NCBI RefSeq assembly: GCF_021462405.1
Contig: NZ_JAKEDU010000001.1
Coordinates: 310,001-374,000, forward strand
Length of the DNA stretch: 64,000 bases
From: Thermus tengchongensis
GTDB taxonomy: Bacteria > Deinococcota > Deinococci > Deinococcales > Thermaceae
Direction: 5' to 3'
Shown: one piece after another, positions 44,503 to 52,173 of the stretch
How the letters are laid out: every line of letters starts with the position of its first letter
Numbering within the stretch: the first letter of the stretch is position 1
Translations under genes and position numbers: made by a program
The notes under the pieces: model-generated
Database searches by the model: none
What the model saw: only the letters and a program-made list of their open reading frames with translations
Told to the model about the DNA's origin: nothing

Positions 44503-44508
44503 AGGCTA
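44503..44508 (-). promoter_or_regulatory. -10 box for leaderless glcD mRNA
   Basis: Minus-strand TAGCCT, exactly six bases (TAGGGC) before the glcD ATG. It overlaps the stop codon of the lipoprotein gene. Confidence 0.55.
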
Positions 44509-44988
44509 CCAGGCAGGGTCGCAGGAGGGAGAGGAGTCCGGGCGGACCCAGTTGGCCGCCCGCACGAAGGGCCCCGCCAGACCCCCGGTATACCCCCTGA
44601 GCCAAAGCCTCCGGTCGGGCAGGGGCTCCACGATAACCCCCTGGGGCCTCAGGGAAAGGCTTCCAGGCGAGGTAAGGGATACCGCCAGCACCTCTCCCTC
44701 GGGGGTCACCTCCAACCAGCCCTTTACCCGTCCCGCATGGATGGGGCCAGAGAGGGCATACCGCTCCTCGAGGCGGGCCTGGTCCGGGGTCAATCCCTCA
44801 GGAATCCAGAAAAACTCCACCTTGTCCAGCCTTCCCTCCAGGTCAAAGGCGAAGTCCACCCGGGTGTTGCCGGCGGTGCAGTAGGTTTCTTGCGTCCTCA
44901 AGCCCGTGATCCGGTGGCCTGGGTAGACCACCTCCAGGGTCAGGGTACAGGCGGAAAGGAAAAGGGACACCAGCACAAGGCCCCGCAT
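44506..44988 (-). CDS. Putative lipoprotein
   Basis: A 160-residue protein with a short signal peptide and lipobox LSAC at residues 11-14 (RGLVLVSLFLSACTL), so it is likely anchored to a membrane. The rest is beta-rich, with no recognised domain; two Cys (EETYCTAGN-like segment and SSPSCDPAW) may form a disulfide. The start at 44988 gives a proper signal peptide, whereas upstream extensions do not. It lies nine bases before glcD on the same strand. Confidence 0.7.
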   Translation of the reverse strand: MRGLVLVSLFLSACTLTLEVVYPGHRITGLRTQETYCTAGNTRVDFAFDLEGRLDKVEFFWIPEGLTPDQARLEERYALSGPIHAGRVKGWLEVTPEGEVLAVSLTSPGSLSLRPQGVIVEPLPDRRLWLRGYTGGLAGPFVRAANWVRPDSSPSCDPAW

Positions 44989-45058
44989 ACCCTTATGCTC
45001 CCTCGCCCCCTCAGAAAGGGGCTTTGTCCCCGCTAAAGGCCCCTTTAGACTTGGAGGC

Positions 45059-45511
45059 ATGGCCTACTGGCTCTTGAAATCCGAACCCGAGGTGTACAGC
45101 ATCCTGGACCTCAAACGGGAGGGAAGGGCCATCTGGGACGGGGTGCGCAACTACCAGGCCCGGAACTACCTGATGCAAATGCAGGTGGGGGATCTTTGCT
45201 TCTTCTATCACTCGGGCGCTAACCCGCCGGGCATCGCCGGGCTTTGCCGGGTGGCGCGCACCCTTCTCCCCGACCCCACCCAGTTCGACCCGGAAAGCCC
45301 CTACTTCGACCCCAAGGCCACCCGGGAAAAGCCCCGGTGGTACACGGTGGAGGTGGAGTTCCTGGAGGCTTGGCCCCTGGTGCCCCTCGCCGAGCTCAAG
45401 GCCTGCTTCCCCAAAGACCACCCCCTGGTGAGGAGGGGGAACCGGCTTTCCGTGATGCCGGTTCCCCCGGAGGTGGCCGGGAGGCTTATTGCGCGGAAAG
45501 GGTGCCGATGA
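45059..45511 (+). CDS. EVE-domain protein
   Basis: A 150-residue single EVE domain (PUA-like fold, thymocyte nuclear protein 1 family). Characteristic are MAYWLLKSEPEVYSILDL at the start, WDGVRNYQARNYLMQMQVGDLCFFYHS and the RWYTVEVEFLEAWPLVPLAELKA block. EVE domains bind modified bases in nucleic acids. A TTGGAGG site precedes the ATG. It is convergent with pilC, overlapping it by 26 bases. Confidence 0.92.
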   Translation: MAYWLLKSEPEVYSILDLKREGRAIWDGVRNYQARNYLMQMQVGDLCFFYHSGANPPGIAGLCRVARTLLPDPTQFDPESPYFDPKATREKPRWYTVEVEFLEAWPLVPLAELKACFPKDHPLVRRGNRLSVMPVPPEVAGRLIARKGCR

Positions 45512-46706
45512 TCTTGAAGAGGGGCAGGAACATCCCCGCCACGATCATGCCCACGATCACCCCCAGGAAGATGATCATGAGGGGCTCAATGGCCGCGGTG
45601 AGGCTGGCCACCGCCTCGTCCACCTCCCGCTCGTAGAAGTCGGCGATCTTGGAGAGGAGGGTGTCCAGGGCTCCCGTCTCCTCCCCAATGGCCACCATGG
45701 AGCTCACCATGGGGGGGAAGACGAAGGGATGCTGGGCTAGGGTGAGGTTTAAAGGCTCCCCTTGCTGGACCCTGAGCTTGGCCGTGTCCACGATCCCCTC
45801 CACCACGCTGTTGCCCGCGGTGCCCTTGGTGATGTCCAAGGACTCCACGATGTTCACCCCGCTCTGGAGCAAAAGGGCCAGGGTGCGGGAGAAGCGGGCC
45901 ACGGCGGTCTTGCGGTTCAGGTTGCCGAAGACGGGCATGCGGAGCTTGATGCGGTCGATGATCTTCCTTCCCTGAGGGGTGCCGTAGTACCAGCGGTAGG
46001 CGAAGACGAGGACCACCGCCAAAAGCACGAGGGGCAACGTGGCCGCCCGCAGGAAGTTGGAAACGGCGATGAGGAACCGGGTAAGGAGGGGGAGCTCTGA
46101 GCCCAGGTCCGTGAGGATCTGGGCGAACTGGGGCACGATGCCGGTAAGGAGGAAGTAGGCCACGCCCACGGCGAAGATGAAGACGATCACGGGATAGGTC
46201 ATGGCGCTACGGATCTTGCCCCGGAGCTCCAGCTCCTTCTCTAGGAAGGTGGCCAGGCGGTCCAGGATCACGTCCAGCCCGCCCGAGGTCTCCCCGGCCC
46301 GCACCAGGTTCACGTAAAGCCGGGAGAAGAGCTTGTGCTTGGCCAGGGCCTCGGAAAAGGCCATGCCCCCTTCGATGTCGGTGCGGACCTTCTTGATGAT
46401 CTCCCGGAATTTCTTGTTCTCGGTCTGCCTTTCCAGGATGGAGAGGGACTGCAAAAGCGTGAGCCCCGCCCCCAGCATGGTGGCCAGCTGCCGGGAGAAG
46501 ATGGCCAGGTCCTTCAGGCCAGGGCCCCTCTCCAGGGCAGGAAGGCGTACCTCGGCCTGCAGGCCCCTCCCCGGCTCCTTGATCTCGGCCACGAAAAGCC
46601 CCCGGTCCCGGAGGAGCCGGGCGGCGGTGCGCAGGTCCTCCGCCTCGATGGTGGCCTCCACCAGGCGGCCCTGGCGGTCGCGGGCCTTATACTGGTAGAC
46701 TGGCAT
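45486..46706 (-). CDS. pilC: Type IV pilus inner-membrane platform protein
   Basis: A 406-residue GspF/PilC protein of the pilus machine that also serves DNA uptake in Thermus. Two T2SSF domains are visible (AIFSRQLATMLGAGLTLLQSL and RFSRTLALLLQSGVNIVESL), each followed by a membrane-spanning segment, plus the end AAIEPLMIIFLGVIVGMIVAGMFLPLF. N-terminal PVYQYKARDRQGRLVEATIEA is standard. The ATG at 46706 overlaps the divergent tsaC ATG (shared CATG). Confidence 0.95.
   Translation of the reverse strand: MPVYQYKARDRQGRLVEATIEAEDLRTAARLLRDRGLFVAEIKEPGRGLQAEVRLPALERGPGLKDLAIFSRQLATMLGAGLTLLQSLSILERQTENKKFREIIKKVRTDIEGGMAFSEALAKHKLFSRLYVNLVRAGETSGGLDVILDRLATFLEKELELRGKIRSAMTYPVIVFIFAVGVAYFLLTGIVPQFAQILTDLGSELPLLTRFLIAVSNFLRAATLPLVLLAVVLVFAYRWYYGTPQGRKIIDRIKLRMPVFGNLNRKTAVARFSRTLALLLQSGVNIVESLDITKGTAGNSVVEGIVDTAKLRVQQGEPLNLTLAQHPFVFPPMVSSMVAIGEETGALDTLLSKIADFYEREVDEAVASLTAAIEPLMIIFLGVIVGMIVAGMFLPLFKIIGTLSAQ
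46688..46693 (+). promoter_or_regulatory. -10 box for tsaC inside the pilC start region
   Basis: TATACT, eleven bases before the tsaC ATG, lying within the first codons of the divergent pilC. No Shine-Dalgarno sequence is present. Confidence 0.45.
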
Positions 46707-47298
46707 GGTAGAAGTATACCAGAAGGAGCTGGAAGAGGCGGCCAGGACCCTGAAGGAGGGAGGCTTGGTGGCCTTTCCCACGGACACCGTCTGGGGGGTG
46801 CTGGCCCGGATGGAGGACGAGGCCGCCTGCCGACGCATCTACGAGCTTAAGGGGCGGGAAGAGGAAAAGCCCCTCCAGGTGCTGGTGGCGGACCTGGAAA
46901 GCGCCCTCAGGCTTGCGGACCTCGGGAAGCTACGGGAAAAGTTCCTGCGCCTGGCGGAGGCCTTCTGGCCCGGGGGCCTCACCGTGGTGGTACCGGGGCA
47001 AGATATCCCCCCCTGGATCAGCCGGGATGGTTCCGTGGGGCTGAGGATGCCGGACCATGTCCTGCTTCGGGAGCTTCTCCGCCGGGTAGGGGGGTATGCC
47101 GCGGCCACCAGCCTCAACAAAAGCGGTGAACCTCCGGTGCGCTCGGAGGCCGAGGCCCGGGCCTTTGCCGTGGACTACGTCTTCCCGGGGGAGGCCATGG
47201 GCTTGGCCTCCAGCGTGGTGGACCTGCGCACGGGAAAGGTCCTGCGGGAAGGGGCCATCCCCAAGGAAGCCCTTCTGCCCTACCTCCAGGATGCCTAG
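46705..47298 (+). CDS. tsaC: L-threonylcarbamoyladenylate synthase
   Basis: YrdC/Sua5-type enzyme of 197 residues making the activated carbamoyl-threonine for tRNA t6A modification. Motifs: GLVAFPTDTVWGVLA, the K-x-R region YELKGREEEKPLQVLV, WPGGLTVVV and TSLNKSGEPP. There is no C-terminal Sua5 domain. Its start codon overlaps that of pilC. It overlaps scpB by eight bases and the two are co-translated. Confidence 0.93.
   Translation: MVEVYQKELEEAARTLKEGGLVAFPTDTVWGVLARMEDEAACRRIYELKGREEEKPLQVLVADLESALRLADLGKLREKFLRLAEAFWPGGLTVVVPGQDIPPWISRDGSVGLRMPDHVLLRELLRRVGGYAAATSLNKSGEPPVRSEAEARAFAVDYVFPGEAMGLASSVVDLRTGKVLREGAIPKEALLPYLQDA
46713..46718 (-). promoter_or_regulatory. -10 box for leaderless pilC mRNA
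   Basis: Minus-strand TATACT exactly six bases before the pilC ATG and located inside the divergent tsaC coding region. Confidence 0.6.
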
Positions 47299-47812
47299 CC
47301 TGAAGGCGGAGCTTCTTGCGGTCCTCTTCGCCGCCGGCAGGCCCGTGGGCCTGAAGGAGCTCAGGGCCCTGGGCCACCCGCAGGAAACCCTCCTGAGGAC
47401 GCTCCAGGCCCTTGAGGTGGAGCTGCAAGAGGGAGACCTGGGGGTGGCCCTGGAGCGGGTGGCGGGGGGATGGCGGCTCGTGGTGCACGAAAAGGCCCTC
47501 CCGGCGGTGGAGCGGGTGCTGAAGCCCTCTCCGCCCCGCCTCTCCAAGGCGGCCCTCGAGGTCCTGGCCCTCATCGCCTACCATCAGCCCGTGGCCCGGG
47601 CGGAGCTGGAGGCCATGCGGGGGAAGAGCGTGGAGGGCGTCTTGGAAAGCCTTTTGGAGAGAGGCCTCGTCCGGGTGGTGGGGGAAAAGGAGGCCCCAGG
47701 CCGACCCAAGCTCTACGGCACCACGGAGCGCTTCCTGGAGGTCTTCGGCCTGGAAAGCCTAGCCGACCTCCCGCCCCTCGAGGACGGCCCACCCCTCCTC
47801 CTCCGGGGCTAG
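47291..47812 (+). CDS. scpB: Segregation and condensation protein B
   Basis: Winged-helix kleisin-associated protein of 173 residues that binds ScpA in the SMC condensin. The signature is LEVLALIAYHQPVARAELEAMRGKSVEGVLESLLERGLVRVVGEK followed by GRPKLYGTTERFLEVFGL. The start is the ATG at 47291 inside the tsaC end. ScpA is not in the window. The end overlaps the convergent PIG-L gene by 54 bases, a long tail-to-tail overlap. Confidence 0.94.
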   Translation: MPSLKAELLAVLFAAGRPVGLKELRALGHPQETLLRTLQALEVELQEGDLGVALERVAGGWRLVVHEKALPAVERVLKPSPPRLSKAALEVLALIAYHQPVARAELEAMRGKSVEGVLESLLERGLVRVVGEKEAPGRPKLYGTTERFLEVFGLESLADLPPLEDGPPLLLRG

Positions 47813-48847
47813 GGCCTCCCGGGCGGGGATGGGAAGGGGGCTATAGAGCTCGTTCTGCCGCACAAAGGCCAAAAGAAACCGGCCGAGAAGGCGCATCTGG
47901 CTTTTGTGAGCGCGGATGGCCTTTTCCTTTAGCCTAACCTCCTCCTCGGTGAGGGGAAAGCGCCGCCAGGGAAGGCCCCTTCCCCGAGGGGGCGGGTAGA
48001 GGGGAAGGCGGGGATGAAGCCCTTTGGGCAAGGGGTACTGGTACCCCCCGTGGATGAGGTAGTATTCCAGCCTTGCCTCCATCCCCAGGGAAGCCGCCGC
48101 CTGCATGCCAAAGTACGCCGTGGCCTGGTGGTCCCGGTGGGCATCCAGGGGGCTTGGCAGGAGGATGCGGGTGGGTTTGAGGGAGGAAAGGAGTTCCACC
48201 AGGGTGGCCTCCAAAGCCTTCCCCGTATAGGGAAGCCCCAAGCGGTAAGACCCACGGTAAGCCACCGCCTTAAGCCCCGTGTAGGGGCTTTCGTAGGGCA
48301 GGTAGTAGTGGGTGGTGAAGAGGGCGAAAAGCCCCTGGTCGGGAAAGCCCAAAAAGTAGGCGCTCTCCCGGGGAAGGCCCAGGGCCTCGAGGCCCCGCCA
48401 GGCCTCCACCATGCGCCTTAAGGCCAGGCGGCGCATGGCCTCCCGGGAAGCCAGGGGGCTTCCCGCCGCCAGGTCAAAGGCATCCCCCGAGGTGAGGTAG
48501 ACCACGCTCACCCGCCCCCCTGCCTCCAGGGTGCGGCGCATCAGGCCCGCTGCCGCCAGCACCTCGTCATCGGGATGGGGGGCCAGGACCAAAAGGTGCT
48601 CCCCAGGCCCCGGCCCCGGGGCTACGGGTAGCCTTCGCACCCGCAAGGAAGTGGCGAGGGCGTGGTAGTAGGCGAAGATGAAGCGCCCGTTGATGAAGGC
48701 CCACACCCCCAGGGCCGCAAGGACAAGCCCCACCCGCTCCGCCCAGAGGAGGCCGAGCCAAAGCCGGAGGGCCTCCGCCAGAAGCAGGTAGAGGGCCAGA
48801 AGGAGGAGAAGCCACTGCCAGGGGGCCAGGCGGCGCACGAAGGGCAT
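47759..48847 (-). CDS. Membrane-anchored PIG-L (LmbE) family deacetylase
   Basis: A 362-residue protein with two N-terminal spans (WLLLLLALYLLLAEALRLWLGLL and GLVLAALGVWAFINGRFIF) and a PIG-L deacetylase domain. The zinc motif is LVLAPHPDDEVL, with the later LLPSPLDAHRDHQATAYF. Such enzymes remove N-acetyl groups from GlcNAc-containing lipids or small thiol precursors. The membrane anchor suggests a lipid-linked or envelope substrate. The start at 48847 is preferred because extensions lack family similarity. Confidence 0.88.
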   Translation of the reverse strand: MPFVRRLAPWQWLLLLLALYLLLAEALRLWLGLLWAERVGLVLAALGVWAFINGRFIFAYYHALATSLRVRRLPVAPGPGPGEHLLVLAPHPDDEVLAAAGLMRRTLEAGGRVSVVYLTSGDAFDLAAGSPLASREAMRRLALRRMVEAWRGLEALGLPRESAYFLGFPDQGLFALFTTHYYLPYESPYTGLKAVAYRGSYRLGLPYTGKALEATLVELLSSLKPTRILLPSPLDAHRDHQATAYFGMQAAASLGMEARLEYYLIHGGYQYPLPKGLHPRLPLYPPPRGRGLPWRRFPLTEEEVRLKEKAIRAHKSQMRLLGRFLLAFVRQNELYSPLPIPAREALAPEEEGWAVLEGREVG

Positions 48848-48856
48848 TTTACGGGC

Positions 48857-48862
48857 TAGAGT
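48857..48862 (+). promoter_or_regulatory. -10 box for leaderless GNAT mRNA
   Basis: TAGAGT, exactly six bases before the GTG start at 48869. Confidence 0.5.
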
Positions 48863-48868
48863 GGTCCT

Positions 48869-49489
48869 GTGGTCCTGCGCCCCGCCAAGGAAAAGGACCT
48901 CTCCGCCATCACCCGGCTTTCCCACGGCACCCTCCTCCTGGGCCGGGCAGGGCCTTCGGTCTTTCCCAGCCGGGAGCTTTGGGGGGAGCTGTTCGTGGCC
49001 CCCTACCTGCGGCGGGGGTGCTGCAACCGGGTAGCCGAGGAGGAAGGAGAGATCCTGGGCTACATCCTGGGCGCCTGCTCGGACCTTTCCCTTACCCTCT
49101 ACCTCCTTCCCCGAGCGCCCTTCCTCCTCCTGAAACTCCTCCTCGGCCGCTATGGCCCACCCCTACCCCACCTCTACTACCTTCTCAGGCTCCTCCTGTA
49201 CCGGGGCCCCAGGGCCCCGAAGGGGCTTTATCCCGCCCACCTGCACATCGCCGTGGACCCAAAAGCCCAGGGCAGGGGTATAGGCAAGGCCCTGCTGACC
49301 GAGTTCCTGGAATGCCTCAAAGAAAAAGGGATAAGGGGCGTACAGCTTTCCACCACCCGGGCCAACGCCGCCGCCAGGAGGCTTTACCAGAGCCTGGGCT
49401 TCCGCCTTTACGCCAAGCGGGCCAGCCCCTTTTGGGCCCCTTACCACGGCCACCCCGTAGTCCACGAGGTCTGGGTCAGGGAACTTTAG
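48869..49489 (+). CDS. GNAT-family N-acetyltransferase
   Basis: A 206-residue acetyltransferase. The acetyl-CoA pyrophosphate loop is VDPKAQGRGIGKALL, followed by the RANAAARRLYQSLGFRLYAKR motif B region. An unusual insert of about 50 residues in the middle is hydrophobic and Leu/Pro-rich (YLLPRAPFLLLKLLLGRYGPPLPHLYYLLRLLLY), possibly membrane-associating. The start is GTG at 48869 with no ribosome site. The substrate is unknown. Confidence 0.85.
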   Translation: MVLRPAKEKDLSAITRLSHGTLLLGRAGPSVFPSRELWGELFVAPYLRRGCCNRVAEEEGEILGYILGACSDLSLTLYLLPRAPFLLLKLLLGRYGPPLPHLYYLLRLLLYRGPRAPKGLYPAHLHIAVDPKAQGRGIGKALLTEFLECLKEKGIRGVQLSTTRANAAARRLYQSLGFRLYAKRASPFWAPYHGHPVVHEVWVREL

Positions 49490-49496
49490 AAAAGGC

Positions 49497-49502
49497 CATA
49501 AT
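49497..49502 (+). promoter_or_regulatory. -10 box for leaderless helicase mRNA
   Basis: CATAAT, exactly six bases before the GTG at 49509. Confidence 0.5.
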
Positions 49503-49508
49503 GAAAGG

Positions 49509-51710
49509 GTGCTGCCCGAGGCCCTAAGGGGGTGGGAAAGCTACCGGGACTGGCTGGAGGCCAACCCGGAGTTCCGGGGGCGGATCGTTTTCGCCCGCCT
49601 CCTCCCCCAGACCCCCCCCAGGATGGCTCCCTACCAGGGGGTCTTTGCCGGGGTCCTCGAGGCCCTAGGGCTCAAGCCCTTCGCCCACCAGAGGGAGGCC
49701 CTTCTTTTGGTGGAGGAAGGGAAGAACGTGGTCATGGCCTACTCCACCGCCGCCGGAAAAAGCCTGGTCTTCCAAGCCCCGGTGCTCAAGGCGGCCCTGG
49801 AAGGGGAAACAAGCCTCCTCCTCTTCCCCACCAAGGCCCTGGCCCATGACCAGCTGAGGCGGCTTAAGGCCATGGCGGAAGCCCTGGGGGTAAAGGGCAT
49901 CTACCCCTACGACGGGGACAGCCGGGGGGAGGTAAGGCGGAAGGCCAAGCAAGAGGGCCTCATCCTCCTCAGCAACCCCGACATGCTCCACTTCGGCCTC
50001 CTCCCCCGGCACGGGGAGTTCGCCTCCTTCCTCTCCCGGCTCCGCTACCTGGTCCTGGACGAGCTTCACGCCTACCGGGGGGTCTTCGGGACCCACGTGG
50101 CCCTGGTCCTCTTCCGCCTCCTGCGCCTGGCCCGCCACTACGGGGCCAACCCCCAGGTGATCGCCGCCAGCGCCACCATAGGGAACGCCAAGGAGCATGC
50201 GGAGAACCTGACGGGCCTGCCCTTCGTGGAGCTCCGGGAGGAGGTGGCCCGCTCGGAACGGGAGCTTCTGGTGCTCCTTCCTAAGCCTTTGGACGCTAAG
50301 GGAGAAAGGCGGCGAAGCCCCCTCCTGGAGGCCGCCTATCTGGCCCGGACCTGGGCGGAAGGGGGCATAAGGGGGCTCATCTTCACCAACGCCAGGAAAA
50401 GCGCCGAGCTCATCGCCCGCTACGCCGCCCACCCCGGGGTGCGCCCCTACCGGGCGGGGTACACCGCCAAGGAAAGGCGCCGCCTGGAGGAGGGCTTGAA
50501 GTCTGGAGAGGTGCGGGTCCTGGTCTCCACCAGCGCCCTGGAGCTAGGGGTGGACATCGGGGACCTGGACGCCGTGGCCCTGGTGGGGTACCCGGGATCC
50601 GTGTCCGCCTTCTGGCAAAGGGCGGGCAGGGCAGGTAGGGGAAGGCGAAGGGCCCTGGTGGTCTACATCCCCCGCGAGGACCCCTTGGACGAGTACTTCC
50701 TCCACCGGCCTGAACTCCTCCTAAGAACCCCTCCCGAGGCGGCGGTGGCCGACCCCAAAAACCCCGTCCTCTGCCCTTTGCACCTGCACGCCGCCGCCTG
50801 GGAAAAACCCCTTTTGCAGGAGGAGGTGCTCTGCCCAGAGGCCCTGGCCGAGCTCAAGGAAAAGGACGGCCGCTACTACACCCCAAAGCGCCGCCCCCAC
50901 CGGGACTTAAGCCTCCGGGGCCTGGGGGCCACCTTCACCCTGCGGGGACCGGAAGGAGAGGTCCTGGGCTATCTGGACGAACGCCAGGCCTACTGGGAGG
51001 CCCACCCCGGGGCGGTCTACCTGCACGGGGGGGAGAGCTACCTGGTGCGGAACATCGACCACGGAAAGCGGGAGATCTGGCTTCTTCCCGCCCTCGAGGA
51101 CTACTACACCGAGCCCAGGGTGGAAACCGACCTGGAGGTCCTTTCGGGGGAAGCGGTGGGCCACGGGGTCTGGGTGGGCAAGGTGGTGCTGCGGGAAAGG
51201 GTGGTGGCCTATGCCAAGAAGCGCTTCTACACCGGCAGCGTCCTGGAGGAAATCCCCTTGGAACTCCCCGAGATCTCCTTCCCCACCGAGGCCCTTTGGT
51301 TCCACCCCCCCCTGGTGGTCCCTCCCCACCAGATCCCAGGAGGCATCCATGCCCTGGAACACGCCATGATCGGCCTCCTGCCCCTCTTCGTCCTGGCCGA
51401 AAGGCAGGACATCGGAGGCCTTTCCTACCCCTTCTACCCAAGGCCCCTGCCCTCAGGGCAAGGCCCCACCATCTTCATCTACGACGGCTACCCGGGGGGT
51501 GTGGGCTACGTCCGGCAGGCGGCCCGTCGCTTCCCCGAGTGGGTCCGGTCCGCCCTGGAGCTTCTCAAGGGCTGCCCCTGCGAGGAGGGTTGCCCCCGTT
51601 GCGTCCTCTCCCCCAAGTGCGGAAACGGCAACCAGTACCTGGACAAAGGGGCGGCCCTTATCCTGGCGGCCAACCTCACCCTCTCCCTTCCCCAAAGGAC
51701 CCTGCATTAA
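49509..51710 (+). CDS. mrfA: DEAD-box-type helicase with DUF1998 (MrfA-like)
   Basis: A 733-residue superfamily 2 helicase. Motif I is YSTAAGKS, motif II LDELHAYRG, motif III ASATIG, motif V VSTSALELGVDIGDLD and motif VI QRAGRAGRGRR. The C-terminal DUF1998 region has the four-cysteine metal site CPCEEGCPRCVLSPKCGNGNQYLDK. This matches the MrfA family, which repairs mitomycin-type DNA damage in Bacillus, so a DNA-repair role is inferred. The start is the GTG at 49509; an upstream ATG is out of frame. Confidence 0.9.
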   Translation: MLPEALRGWESYRDWLEANPEFRGRIVFARLLPQTPPRMAPYQGVFAGVLEALGLKPFAHQREALLLVEEGKNVVMAYSTAAGKSLVFQAPVLKAALEGETSLLLFPTKALAHDQLRRLKAMAEALGVKGIYPYDGDSRGEVRRKAKQEGLILLSNPDMLHFGLLPRHGEFASFLSRLRYLVLDELHAYRGVFGTHVALVLFRLLRLARHYGANPQVIAASATIGNAKEHAENLTGLPFVELREEVARSERELLVLLPKPLDAKGERRRSPLLEAAYLARTWAEGGIRGLIFTNARKSAELIARYAAHPGVRPYRAGYTAKERRRLEEGLKSGEVRVLVSTSALELGVDIGDLDAVALVGYPGSVSAFWQRAGRAGRGRRRALVVYIPREDPLDEYFLHRPELLLRTPPEAAVADPKNPVLCPLHLHAAAWEKPLLQEEVLCPEALAELKEKDGRYYTPKRRPHRDLSLRGLGATFTLRGPEGEVLGYLDERQAYWEAHPGAVYLHGGESYLVRNIDHGKREIWLLPALEDYYTEPRVETDLEVLSGEAVGHGVWVGKVVLRERVVAYAKKRFYTGSVLEEIPLELPEISFPTEALWFHPPLVVPPHQIPGGIHALEHAMIGLLPLFVLAERQDIGGLSYPFYPRPLPSGQGPTIFIYDGYPGGVGYVRQAARRFPEWVRSALELLKGCPCEEGCPRCVLSPKCGNGNQYLDKGAALILAANLTLSLPQRTLH

Positions 51711-51713
51711 ACT
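51708..51713 (+). promoter_or_regulatory. -10 box for leaderless 51720 gene
   Basis: TAAACT, overlapping the helicase stop and exactly six bases before the ATG at 51720. Confidence 0.55.
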
Positions 51714-51719
51714 CTTCCC

Positions 51720-52172
51720 ATGGTCCCCCAGGACCCCCCGACTCCGGTGTCGCATTCCCTGGGCCAGCCGAAAGGCCCCGCCATTGAGGAAAGCCCCGAA
51801 ACCTTCTTCGCCCGCTTCCGGGCCTATACCGTGGAGGCCCACCTCTTCCCGGAGCCTTGGGGAAGCCCGGTGCTGGAGGCCATGGTCCAGGGCCAGATCC
51901 TCTACGCCTTTGACCGGGGAGCCCCCCCGGCACCCACAGGGGTGGTGCCCATGCTACTCCACGGGGTGGTACGCCAGGCCAAGCCCCTGGAGGGAGAGGC
52001 CTTCTTGAAGCGGGAAGGGGCCAGCTACCGCTTAGGAGGCAGAACCACCCCTTTGGGGGAAGGGTTTTACCTGCTCCAGGCCCCCGTGCCCGTGGTGGTC
52101 TACGCGGAAGTTCCCCTACCCGAGGAGGCGGAGGTCCTCCTCTGGCCCCCCCTGATGCTCTTCCGGGAGTGA
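51720..52172 (+). CDS. Hypothetical protein upstream of the cyclase-domain gene
   Basis: A 150-residue soluble protein with no recognised family. It starts with a Pro/Ser-rich stretch (VPQDPPTPVSHS), then FFARFRAYTVEAHLFPEPWGSPVLEAMVQG and a beta-rich remainder rich in Gly-Val-Pro. A TAAACT box six bases before the ATG supports expression, and the next gene begins one base after its stop, so they are likely one transcript. Confidence 0.6.
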   Translation: MVPQDPPTPVSHSLGQPKGPAIEESPETFFARFRAYTVEAHLFPEPWGSPVLEAMVQGQILYAFDRGAPPAPTGVVPMLLHGVVRQAKPLEGEAFLKREGASYRLGGRTTPLGEGFYLLQAPVPVVVYAEVPLPEEAEVLLWPPLMLFRE

Positions 52173-52173
52173 G

